Shown in pieces: positions 1 through 6,738 of a DNA stretch of 38,877 bases (position 1 is the first letter of the stretch; the number at the start of each line of letters is the position of its first letter). The position numbers and the translations under genes are program-made. Source of the stretch: an uncultured Alphaproteobacteria bacterium (lineage in GTDB: Bacteria > Pseudomonadota > Alphaproteobacteria > Rs-D84); the NCBI GenBank assembly GCA_944389345.1, contig CALXMA010000007.1:1-38877 (forward strand), written 5' to 3'. Below the pieces are notes generated by a model, which was given only the letters and a program-made list of their open reading frames with translations, did not search any database and was not told the origin of the DNA.

Positions 1-557
1 TCCTATACGGGTGGCAATACTGCCGTACTTACAACTGACTATATCACTGTATTGACGCTTGTCAATACATTTGTAAACATGGGTATCAATACCAGTGTGA
101 TTACAGTTGTAGTGGCGGGTGTGTTGTATGTTGTGTTGGTGGTGCCAGAATTTGTTTGGAGTGTGTTTTTTATATTGTTTTCGTGTTTTTGTATTTTTTT
201 TGAGGGGTTGTTTTTTTGTGCGTTGTTTTCGTGTGTCTTTTGTGTTTTTTTTTGGCTGTTTCTTTGGGTGTTGTTGTTTTTGCGTGTGCTGTTTTCGGTT
301 TTTTTGTGTTTTTTGGGGGTTTTCGGCTGTTTCTTCGGGCATTGTTGTTTTTTTATATTGTTTTCATGTGCTTTCGGGCGTTTTTTTTACTGTTTCTGTG
401 GCGTGTTGTTTTTGTGTGTTTTTTTGGGGTGCTTTTGTGTGTTTCTTTGGGGGTGTTGTTTACTTGTCTTTTCGGGGGGGGCTTTGGCTGTTGTTTTTGC
501 GGGGGTCTTTGCGTGTTGTTTTGGCGTTATTATTTGTGAATTATGTGGCGGGTTTTC
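1..557. other. Non-coding T/G-rich, A-depleted stretch upstream of tolB
   Basis: I see no credible gene here. From about position 181 to 530 the + strand has fewer than about ten A residues. Stop codons all need A, so long frames stay open by composition alone. The apparent protein is only a run of Phe, Leu, Val, Cys and Gly, and the other strand reads as Lys, Thr, Pro and Gln. Diverged internal repeats are visible: a block starting with GGCTGTTTCTT occurs at 254 and 325, and a block with TATATTGTTTTC occurs near 171 and 354. The tolB promoter lies just downstream. The first 50 bases could hold the end of an upstream gene, but I cannot identify one. Confidence 0.6.
48..69. repeat. Perfect 9-bp inverted repeat
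   Basis: TGTATTGAC and its exact reverse complement GTCAATACA are separated by GCTT, forming a strong hairpin. No T-run follows it, so it is not a typical intrinsic terminator. It may be an operator-like palindrome or the last structure of an upstream transcript. Confidence 0.45.
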
Positions 558-586
558 TTGCTTTTTGCAGAATATACATATAGAAT
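558..586 (+). promoter_or_regulatory. Candidate tolB promoter
   Basis: TTGCTT and TAGAAT are separated by 17 bp and are close to the sigma70 consensus. The predicted start near 593 gives a leader of about 23 nt that contains GGAAAGGA before the tolB ATG. This also supports the T/G-rich stretch being outside the coding region. Confidence 0.5.
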
Positions 587-615
587 TATCCGTAAATGAC
601 GGAAAGGATATTCGT

Positions 616-1935
616 ATGTTGAAAAAGTTTTTATTGGCACTGGTGGCGTGTGTGACGTTTGTGTCTGGGGCGTGTGCCGAAATCAAGGTTGATATTATTG
701 CTGGCGCGGCCGAACCTATATCGGTTGCGGTGCAAAAAATCGAAACTGTTGGAAATGTGTCTGGGGACGACGCAAAAATGATACGCGATGTTGTGGATGC
801 GGATCTGAAATCAACGGGGTTGTTTCGTATTGTTGCCCGTGATGCGTTGCCGGAATTTGTCGAAATGGGAAAGTTGCCTGATTTTACGTTGTGGTCCGCG
901 GTAAAGGCCGATGTGTTGGTTCAGGCAAAGTTATCCGCAGAATCAGGTGGGCGGTATAATCTGGAATTCTATGTTTGGGATGTTAATGGCAAAGAACAGA
1001 TAGAGGCGCAAAGTTTGGTCGCGTCTAAGAAATCTGCACGTCGGTTGGCGCACATTATGGCCGATGCGATTTATGAACGGTTGACGGGCGAAGTTGGATA
1101 TTTTGATACACAAATCGTATTTATTGCCGAAACCGGCCCCGTGGACCAGCGGATTAAACGTATGGCTATTATGGATCAAGATGGGCATGGTATGCGGTAT
1201 TTGTCTGACAAAGATACCTTTGTTATGTCGCCACATTTTTCGCCCAATATGCAGACTATTGTGTTTTTGTCGTTCCGTGACGATGACCCAATGGTGTGGA
1301 CGTTGGATTTGGAAACCGGGGAACAGCGTCGTTTGGGACAATTTGGCGGAATGAACTTTGCACCGCGATTTTCACCAGATGGGTCGAAAATTGCGCTGTC
1401 GCTGGTCAAAGATGGTATTACACATATATATGAATATGATATCGAAACCAAGGCGTTAAAGCAGTTGACGTTCGGATATTCGCTGAATACCAGTCCGTCT
1501 TATTCCCCAGACGGTAAAAAATTGGCGTTTAATTCTGATCGCAGTGGTAATCAACAGATTTATGTGTTGGACCTGGAATCGGGGGAGGTGGAACGTATTA
1601 CGTATGGGGCGGGGCGTTATGCCACGCCGGCGTGGTCCCCAGACGGCCAGTTTATCGCGTTTACTAAAATTGCAGATGATACGTTCTATATCGGAATAAT
1701 GTCGCCAAATGGGCGTAATGAAAAAATATTGGCCGGCGGATGGTATATGGAGGCGCCGTCGTGGGCACCCGGGTCGCGTCGTGTTGTGTACTATGAAACA
1801 GAAAAGGCGTTGGATGGTATCGAACGTATGAGTCATATTCGCAGTGTCGATATCACCGGGCAAAATTTGTATGATATTCCGTTGCCTGATGGCATATACG
1901 GGGTAGAACCAACGTGGTCGCCAAAGTTGCCGTGA
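616..1935 (+). CDS. tolB: TolB, periplasmic beta-propeller protein of the Tol-Pal system
   Basis: The protein is 439 aa. The frame is open far upstream, but the start is placed at the ATG preceded by GGAAAGGA and followed by a clear Sec signal peptide (LLALVACVTF, then a likely cut after ACA at residue 21). Residues 22 to about 165 match the TolB N-terminal domain. After that come propeller blades with the repeated family motif: FSPNMQTIVF, FSPDGSKIAL, YSPDGKKLAF, WSPDGQFIAF, WAPGSRRVVY, and a final WSPKLP. In the family, TolB binds Pal and links the TolQRA inner-membrane complex to the outer membrane during division. A nuclease-like gene follows after 4 nt, so the two are probably co-transcribed. 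Pal is not next to it, but 3.5 kb away on the other strand. Confidence 0.93.
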   Translation: MLKKFLLALVACVTFVSGACAEIKVDIIAGAAEPISVAVQKIETVGNVSGDDAKMIRDVVDADLKSTGLFRIVARDALPEFVEMGKLPDFTLWSAVKADVLVQAKLSAESGGRYNLEFYVWDVNGKEQIEAQSLVASKKSARRLAHIMADAIYERLTGEVGYFDTQIVFIAETGPVDQRIKRMAIMDQDGHGMRYLSDKDTFVMSPHFSPNMQTIVFLSFRDDDPMVWTLDLETGEQRRLGQFGGMNFAPRFSPDGSKIALSLVKDGITHIYEYDIETKALKQLTFGYSLNTSPSYSPDGKKLAFNSDRSGNQQIYVLDLESGEVERITYGAGRYATPAWSPDGQFIAFTKIADDTFYIGIMSPNGRNEKILAGGWYMEAPSWAPGSRRVVYYETEKALDGIERMSHIRSVDITGQNLYDIPLPDGIYGVEPTWSPKLP

Positions 1936-1939
1936 TTCT

Positions 1940-2356
1940 GTGAAACTGTTTAATTTAATGTTTTTAGTTGTGTGCGGAATTTGCGCCGGTGATGCCGGCG
2001 CGGTGCCCGCGGTTGTGGATTATATTGTGGACGGCGATACGTTTGCCGGTCGGGTGAATCTGGATGATGATATTCAGATAACCGTGCGTGTCAGATTGAT
2101 GGGGATTGATACACCAGAACTGAGTGGTAATTGCGATAAAGAAATTGATATGGCCGTGCGGGCGCGCGACAGATTGGCGGAATTGTTGCCGATTGGCAGT
2201 GTCGTCGAACTGCGCGACGTCAAAGATGATAAATATCTGGGGCGAATTGATGCGCGCGTTTATAATGCAGATGGGCGTGATGTGGTTCGGGTTTTATTAG
2301 ATGGTGGTTTTGGGCGACCGTATGATGGCGGGCGACGTACATCTTGGTGCGAATAA
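1940..2356 (+). CDS. Secreted thermonuclease-like (SNase family) protein
   Basis: The protein is 138 aa with a GTG start 4 nt after tolB; an ATG at 1958 is an alternative. The N-terminus is hydrophobic and looks like a signal peptide ending near AGDAGA. Staphylococcal nuclease motifs follow in order: YIVDGDTF, RVRLMGIDTPE and KYLGRIDARVY. The residues matching the metal ligands (Asp of DGDT, Asp of IDTPE) and the catalytic Arg, Glu and Arg are all present, so an active nuclease is plausible. Its C-terminal part is shorter than in the classic enzyme. I infer a periplasmic or exported nuclease, co-transcribed with tolB; the substrate is unknown. Confidence 0.8.
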   Translation: MKLFNLMFLVVCGICAGDAGAVPAVVDYIVDGDTFAGRVNLDDDIQITVRVRLMGIDTPELSGNCDKEIDMAVRARDRLAELLPIGSVVELRDVKDDKYLGRIDARVYNADGRDVVRVLLDGGFGRPYDGGRRTSWCE

Positions 2357-2389
2357 TTATTCTGATGATATGCCGATTTTTTCTGTAAA

Positions 2390-2418
2390 AGTAAAAAAAA
2401 ATCCCGCAATTGCGGGAT
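2390..2418 (-). terminator. Intrinsic terminator of the plsC operon
   Basis: A perfect 18-bp palindrome, ATCCCGCAATTGCGGGAT, lies 5 bp beyond the plsC stop. On the minus strand it is followed by a run of T. Confidence 0.8.
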
Positions 2419-2423
2419 GTTGA

Positions 2424-3131
2424 TTATGCACTGTGGCGGTTGATTGCATCGCTGATTTCATCCAATGATGCGTTGCATGGCAACATTGGTTCGAACCATA
2501 CGTTCGCAGTGCCCGGACGAATGCGACCGTGCTTTGGCCAGTACAGACCCGCGTCTGTGCCAACCGGCAATATAGGTAATTTTAACTGGTGCGCCAAAAA
2601 CAGCAGACCACGTTTTAATTTAACTTTCTGGCCGGGTTTTGCACGTGTGCCTTCGGGAAAGATTATCAGCACCATGCCGTCCATAATTTTTTTTGCAACC
2701 GCATTGGTTAATTTCTGCATATTGGTGGCGCCACGTGCACGGTTTACCGGTTGCAGACCCATACGCCAAAATGCCCAACCGTAAATCGGTATCCACAGTA
2801 ATTCACGCTTTATAATAAAAAATGAATTCGGAATGTGGGTCGATAATACCGCAATTTCCAATATTGACATATGCTTGGCCGCGATGATGGATTTCCCGTC
2901 CAGTCTGATATTGCCATTCGGGGCAACGGGGATGCCGTTTTCTTCGTGTGGGGGATAGTGTATCGTATATTTTATCCCACCAACCAGGCGCGCCACACCC
3001 AATACGCCAGATGCACATGTTAATACAAAAAATCTGTTTATACGCTTTGACACCAGGCCAACCAACAATATCGGTGCCCATAAAATAAAATACAGCGCCA
3101 GTAAAACCTTGAAAGCAATTGTTCTTATCAT
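2424..3131 (-). CDS. plsC: PlsC-like 1-acyl-glycerol-3-phosphate acyltransferase
   Basis: The protein is 235 aa. It has an N-terminal membrane helix (about residues 8-28) and the acyltransferase blocks in order. Block I reads KHMSILE, an H-x4-E form where many family members have H-x4-D. A block II-like INR/FFIIKREL region follows, then block III FPEGTR and a block IV-like LPILPVGTDAG. The family adds the second acyl chain to lysophosphatidic acid at the inner membrane to make phosphatidic acid. It is the last gene of a minus-strand operon after ftsE, ftsX and a ydcF-like gene, starting 26 bp after the ydcF-like stop. Its downstream hairpin is a clear terminator. The acyl donor and exact substrate are inferred from the family only. 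Confidence 0.85.
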   Translation of the reverse strand: MIRTIAFKVLLALYFILWAPILLVGLVSKRINRFFVLTCASGVLGVARLVGGIKYTIHYPPHEENGIPVAPNGNIRLDGKSIIAAKHMSILEIAVLSTHIPNSFFIIKRELLWIPIYGWAFWRMGLQPVNRARGATNMQKLTNAVAKKIMDGMVLIIFPEGTRAKPGQKVKLKRGLLFLAHQLKLPILPVGTDAGLYWPKHGRIRPGTANVWFEPMLPCNASLDEISDAINRHSA

Positions 3132-3157
3132 TTTTTATTTTTTCCCTTTGTTATATT

Positions 3158-3667
3158 TTAACCTTCTTTGATGCCGAACAGTGTGGCGATATATTTTATA
3201 TATTCTATACCCCATCGTTCAAGTCTTTTTGTTGCGGGCATATCTGTCAGTGGAACAGGGCAGGTGGCAACCTCTATGTACGGTAATTCGTGTTCTATTA
3301 AATATTTGGCGCGGTTCATATGGTCTTCGGTTGTTATCAAAACAATTCGGTCCAATCCCGCACGTTCCACAATTTTTCGTATTGCCAGTGCGTTTTGATA
3401 TGTCGATTTAGAATCTGATTCAATTGTCACACGGCGTGCCATTTCAAATGAACCATCCGTGCCGGCGCCAATTATGTACAAATCTGCGCCCGGATTTTTG
3501 CGCAATTGACGCATTGCAAACGGTATACGACGCATGTCGCCCGTCAGTACAAATATTGTATCATCGGGCAATATAGTTGCACAATGGCGGGGGGCCATGG
3601 ATTTGAATATCATTCCGCCAATAAGAAAACAACTGATAATCAATAAAGACGGGGTTAATAATTTCAT
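3158..3667 (-). CDS. YdcF-like (DUF218) membrane-anchored protein
   Basis: The protein is 170 aa. I chose the ATG that overlaps the ftsX stop as ATGA; a longer in-frame reading would run back into ftsX and gives nonsense sequence. A hydrophobic anchor (LLTPSLLIISCFLIGGMIF) is followed by the DUF218 fold: FVLTGDMRRIPFAM, LYIIGAG, the conserved block ESDSKSTYQNA, and IVLITTEDHMNRAKYL. Related proteins (YdcF, SanA, ElyC) act in envelope metabolism, but their chemistry is not well settled. Its place between ftsX and plsC suggests an envelope or cell-wall role. Confidence 0.75.
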   Translation of the reverse strand: MKLLTPSLLIISCFLIGGMIFKSMAPRHCATILPDDTIFVLTGDMRRIPFAMRQLRKNPGADLYIIGAGTDGSFEMARRVTIESDSKSTYQNALAIRKIVERAGLDRIVLITTEDHMNRAKYLIEHELPYIEVATCPVPLTDMPATKRLERWGIEYIKYIATLFGIKEG

Positions 3668-4512
3668 ATCTGGCTGTTTTTCAAAATGTCCAATGTTGTG
3701 CGACGGGTTATCCATATCGCAAATACCACAATGGCCACCGGCAACAATATCAGTGCAATCCAACCGCCACCAGATATGTCCAGCATCGCCATCAGACCAA
3801 CACGTGCACTGTGCGCCGCCCACAGTATCATTAACAGTACCGGTGTCGCCACAATAAAGCCGGCACCACCCGCAACAGTGCAAATCTTGGCAATAATGAT
3901 TTGCATTTGATTGGTGATATAGCCGTCGGTCGCACCAATCTGGTTTAATATTTCCAGTTCACGTTTATGCAACATTGCGGTGTTGCGCGCAATGTATGAT
4001 ATACATATTCCGATTGTCCCCAATGCTAAAACCAGTATGAATGATGCAATCGCAATCATTTTCCATCCGGCCGACGTAGATGTCTTTAACGCCTGGGCGT
4101 GGGTCAAGAAACGCGCGTGTGGGGAAATTTGTTCGCCGACATGTTCCAAGTCCGCCGTTGTATTAAACTGTAATTCATACATTTTCGGCAGATAGCGTTC
4201 CAATGCGTTGCCACCGCCAGACATCCATGGCCCCAGTAAATCACGCATTTCTTCGGCAGATATTTCGGTCGTTTTGGCGATTTTGTCGGCGTTTTCGTCC
4301 AGAATCTTTTTAACCCGGTCGTTGTTGTCGGAATCCATAATCTGGACCGTGGCGAACAGGTCCCACTGGGCATTCCAGCGCGTAACACCCGTACCAATCG
4401 CCAGGCATATCCCAAACGCAACCACCGCCAGAAATGTCAGCAATGACATAATTGCCGTCATAAACACAGATTGGTCATGAACCAGTGAAAAAACAATCGG
4501 TCTTTTCTTCAT
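3664..4512 (-). CDS. ftsX: FtsX-like cell-division permease
   Basis: The protein is about 282 aa. There are two possible starts, GTG at 4515 and ATG at 4512, both overlapping the ftsE stop. One transmembrane segment sits near residues 18-40, followed by a periplasmic domain (about 45-150). Three more membrane segments follow, with the conserved cytoplasmic stretch LHKRELEILNQIGATDGYI between segments 2 and 3. In the family, FtsX pairs with the ATPase FtsE at the divisome and controls peptidoglycan hydrolases. The overlap with ftsE implies translational coupling. Low sequence conservation is normal for FtsX; the call rests on topology, the RELEILNQIGA motif and the partner. Confidence 0.85.
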   Translation of the reverse strand: MKKRPIVFSLVHDQSVFMTAIMSLLTFLAVVAFGICLAIGTGVTRWNAQWDLFATVQIMDSDNNDRVKKILDENADKIAKTTEISAEEMRDLLGPWMSGGGNALERYLPKMYELQFNTTADLEHVGEQISPHARFLTHAQALKTSTSAGWKMIAIASFILVLALGTIGICISYIARNTAMLHKRELEILNQIGATDGYITNQMQIIIAKICTVAGGAGFIVATPVLLMILWAAHSARVGLMAMLDISGGGWIALILLPVAIVVFAIWITRRTTLDILKNSQI

Positions 4513-5327
4513 CACGTATTTCCAATATCATCGAATTGTTTGGATAATTCTGCAAAATAATTTTGTGGTTTTGGGCCACGCCATACCTTGGCCTGAGTGG
4601 TGGCGGTGTTTGTATTTGTTGTTGTTTGACGCGGTGTGGTGGCGCGGTTATTCATAAAACTGACCCGATGATTTTCAACGTGTATTACCGGGAATTTGTA
4701 CGTTTCCATTAACTTGGTACTGTGTGTTGCCAATATAATGGTTGTGCCAAATGTTTTGTTCATCTGGATAAACAATTCCATCAGGCGCGACGCGTTTTCG
4801 TCGTCCAGGTTGCCCGTCGGTTCGTCGGCCAGCAAGATTGCCGGCTGGATAATAATTGCGCGGGCGACGGATACACGCTGTTGCTGGCCCCCGGATAATG
4901 TTTTGGGGTTTGCGTCCGCATATTTCGCCAAACCCACCCATTCCAATGTCTTGGACACCAGTTTTTTTATTTTTGATTCAGAAATCCCACGTACGCGTAA
5001 TGGTAATGCGACGTTGTCAAATACCGACATGTGTGATAACAGGGAATATTCTTGGAATACAATCGCCATTTTATGGCGCAGTTTGGCGATTTCATCGCGC
5101 GACATTTCGTTCGTGATGCGCCCGAATAACTTTATTTGACCACGACACGGTCGATGTAATTGATATATCAGTCGCAACAGCGTTGTTTTTCCCGCGCCAG
5201 ACGCCCCAGACAGGAAATAAAACGCCCCAGAACTGATATTAAAAGATACGTCCGAGAGTACTTCGCGTGCGTTATCATCATATCGCGCGCCAACATTTGC
5301 AAAAGAAATGGCGGTATTATCTTCCAT
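4512..5327 (-). CDS. ftsE: FtsE, ATP-binding partner of FtsX
   Basis: The protein is 271 aa. ABC ATPase motifs are complete: Walker [11 protein letters not shown]-loop VFQEYSLL, signature [15 protein letters not shown], Walker [13 protein letters not shown] and H-loop ATHS. The start is set at MEDNTAISF. An ATG 12 nt upstream sits inside the -10 box, and further upstream is the pal terminator. No ribosome-binding site precedes the ATG, and the predicted +1 is the base before it, so the mRNA may be leaderless. After the ATPase core there is a Thr/Asn-rich tail of about 45 aa ([16 protein letters not shown]) that makes it longer than the usual FtsE of about 220 aa. It overlaps ftsX. Confidence 0.9.
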   Translation of the reverse strand: MEDNTAISFANVGARYDDNAREVLSDVSFNISSGAFYFLSGASGAGKTTLLRLIYQLHRPCRGQIKLFGRITNEMSRDEIAKLRHKMAIVFQEYSLLSHMSVFDNVALPLRVRGISESKIKKLVSKTLEWVGLAKYADANPKTLSGGQQQRVSVARAIIIQPAILLADEPTGNLDDENASRLMELFIQMNKTFGTTIILATHSTKLMETYKFPVIHVENHRVSFMNNRATTPRQTTTNTNTATTQAKVWRGPKPQNYFAELSKQFDDIGNT

Positions 5328-5363
5328 GTCAAAAATCATATTAAAAAAACGCGTTATGGTCAA
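5328..5363 (-). promoter_or_regulatory. ftsE operon promoter abutting the start codon
   Basis: On the minus strand TTGACC and TATGAT are separated by 17 bp. The expected +1 is at 5328 or 5327, that is, at the ftsE ATG itself. There is no Shine-Dalgarno sequence. Confidence 0.6.
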
Positions 5364-5369
5364 GTGTGC

Positions 5370-5400
5370 AAGAAATAAAAAATGCGCCAATCGGCGCACT
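5370..5400 (-). terminator. Terminator of pal, possibly bidirectional
   Basis: The stem TGCGCC/GGCGCA with loop AATC lies at 5383-5398. On the minus strand it is followed by TTTTTTATTT. The + strand also has T-rich sequence after it. It separates pal from the ftsE operon. Confidence 0.75.
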
Positions 5401-5419
5401 TTTTATTTTTAACCTGTGA

Positions 5420-5818
5420 TTAGTCAACAACCTTGGTCGTGGCGTTTCTGTTCTTGGCCCAAACTTCTTCGCCAGTGCCCGGGTATTGTGGGCGTTCTTT
5501 GCCATAGGAAATTGTTTTAATACGTTCTGGTTCAATTCCCTCTGAAATCAGGACGTGTGCCGCGTTACCCGCACGCAATGCGCCCAATGCCAGGTTGTAT
5601 TCTGTGGAACCGCGTTCGTCACAATGACCTTCTAAGATAACATTGATATCTGGGTTTTGTTTCATATACAAAGACTGTTCTTCCAGCGAATCGCGCGCGT
5701 CGTCAGAAATTACCGCGGAATCAAATGCAAAGAAAACCTTGTCATCGTTGATATTGCTGGGGCCACCGTTGCATGCCGCCAGACCGAATGCGATTAAACA
5801 CAGTAAAAATTTTTTCAT
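5420..5818 (-). CDS. pal: Pal, peptidoglycan-associated lipoprotein
   Basis: The protein is 132 aa. The lipobox LAAC places the lipid-bearing Cys at residue 16. The OmpA-like domain follows with FDSAVISDDARDSLEEQ, the peptidoglycan-binding block LEGHCDERGSTEYNLALGALRA, and the late motif ISYGKERP. It is shorter than most Pal proteins because the linker after the lipid anchor is only about 10 residues. In the family, Pal sits in the outer membrane, binds peptidoglycan and interacts with TolB. It appears to be a single-gene transcript with its own promoter and terminator, on the opposite strand from tolB and separated from it by the thermonuclease gene and the ftsE operon. Confidence 0.93.
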   Translation of the reverse strand: MKKFLLCLIAFGLAACNGGPSNINDDKVFFAFDSAVISDDARDSLEEQSLYMKQNPDINVILEGHCDERGSTEYNLALGALRAGNAAHVLISEGIEPERIKTISYGKERPQYPGTGEEVWAKNRNATTKVVD

Positions 5819-5850
5819 CTTTTTCCCTTTTTGTAATTTTTACATCTATA

Positions 5851-5880
5851 AATTTAGCAAATTTTCTAAAAAGTTGTCAA
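5851..5880 (-). promoter_or_regulatory. Candidate pal promoter
   Basis: The minus strand reads TTGACA, 18 bp, TAAATT. The -35 is perfect and the -10 weak. It is divergent from the promoter of the outer-membrane protein at 5954. Confidence 0.4.
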
Positions 5881-5896
5881 TATGTGATTTTTATGC

Positions 5897-5926
5897 TTGG
5901 GAAAGAATGTCGGTTTGTGGTATACT
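5897..5926 (+). promoter_or_regulatory. Candidate promoter of the beta-barrel gene
   Basis: TTGGGA, 18 bp, TATACT, with TGG directly before the -10 (extended -10). The predicted start lies about 20 nt before the strong ribosome-binding site GGAGGAAA. Confidence 0.5.
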
Positions 5927-5953
5927 TGTAAAAAAAATGGAGGAAAAGTACTC

Positions 5954-6673
5954 ATGAAAAAATTAGTCTCTTTGGCTGTATTGTTGGGATTGACGGCCCC
6001 CGCGGTCGCGGCGCCCAGTTATTTGACACGCGATGAAAATGGCGGTTATCGTGTAACGTATGATTATACGGACAAGGCTAAAACTGGTTGGTATGTCGGT
6101 GCACGTGCAGATTTGAATTTCTGGACATGGAAAAATAAATATCATGCGTCGGATAATTTTGCGGCAGCCGAAGAATATAACGAAGACGATTATTCGTTTG
6201 AACCTGTCTTTGGTGGCAGTCTGTTTGGCGGATTCCGCTTTGCGTATTATTGGCGCGCGGAATTAGAAGCGGGATATATGGGCTATTTCGAAGACCAAGA
6301 TGCAATGGCGCAGTATGAACTGCAAATCCCATATTTAATGCTGAACGGATACTATGACATGTCAAATGGTGTGTATCTGGGGTTGGGTGTTGGTGTTGCA
6401 ATGCCAATCGAAACGATTGATATGCCGGGATATACCGATGGCAGTAATCGTACCCAATATGGGTTTGCACCAATGGCGGGTGTAATGTTGGGATATTCGT
6501 ATGAATTAGACAATAATTTGGTACTGGATTTACGTTATCGTTTGTCTGGTATGACGGGGTTGCATCATCGTATTGATGATTTGACGTCAGGCGCAGAAAC
6601 ACACTGGTTTGAAAACGAAATTGATTTCGTTTTGGACAATTCAATATCGATTGGTATCAGATATGAATTTTAG
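5954..6673 (+). CDS. Outer-membrane beta-barrel protein
   Basis: The protein is 239 aa. The ATG is chosen because GGAGGAAA lies just upstream and a textbook signal peptide follows (MKKLVSLAVLLGL, cut after AVA or AA near residue 20). The mature part has alternating hydrophobic and polar strands with aromatic belts: WYVGARADLNFWTW, FGGFRFAYYWRAELEAGYMG, YLMLNGYYDMSNGVYLGLGVGVA, MAGVMLGYSYELDNNLVLDLRYRL. It ends in IGIRYEF, the C-terminal Phe expected for BAM-dependent insertion. I infer an eight-stranded or similar porin/adhesin-type barrel, as in alphaproteobacterial surface antigens. The exact role is unknown. Confidence 0.75.
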   Translation: MKKLVSLAVLLGLTAPAVAAPSYLTRDENGGYRVTYDYTDKAKTGWYVGARADLNFWTWKNKYHASDNFAAAEEYNEDDYSFEPVFGGSLFGGFRFAYYWRAELEAGYMGYFEDQDAMAQYELQIPYLMLNGYYDMSNGVYLGLGVGVAMPIETIDMPGYTDGSNRTQYGFAPMAGVMLGYSYELDNNLVLDLRYRLSGMTGLHHRIDDLTSGAETHWFENEIDFVLDNSISIGIRYEF

Positions 6674-6686
6674 TGCATAAAAACTG

Positions 6687-6716
6687 TTGACCCGATTCGC
6701 AGAAATGTGATAGTAT
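6687..6716 (+). promoter_or_regulatory. Candidate promoter of the fibre operon
   Basis: TTGACC, 18 bp, TAGTAT lies just after the barrel gene and about 20 nt ahead of the first fibre gene. The first three fibre genes (gaps of 37 and 41 bp) would share this promoter. Confidence 0.45.
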
Positions 6717-6738
6717 TGACTGTAGGTAGAGAGAATTG

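Noticed and set aside
52-615. Long N-terminal extension of TolB or a separate hydrophobic protein
   Set aside because: The frame is open only because A is nearly absent. All + frames look alike, and the true TolB start has a ribosome-binding site, signal peptide and promoter.
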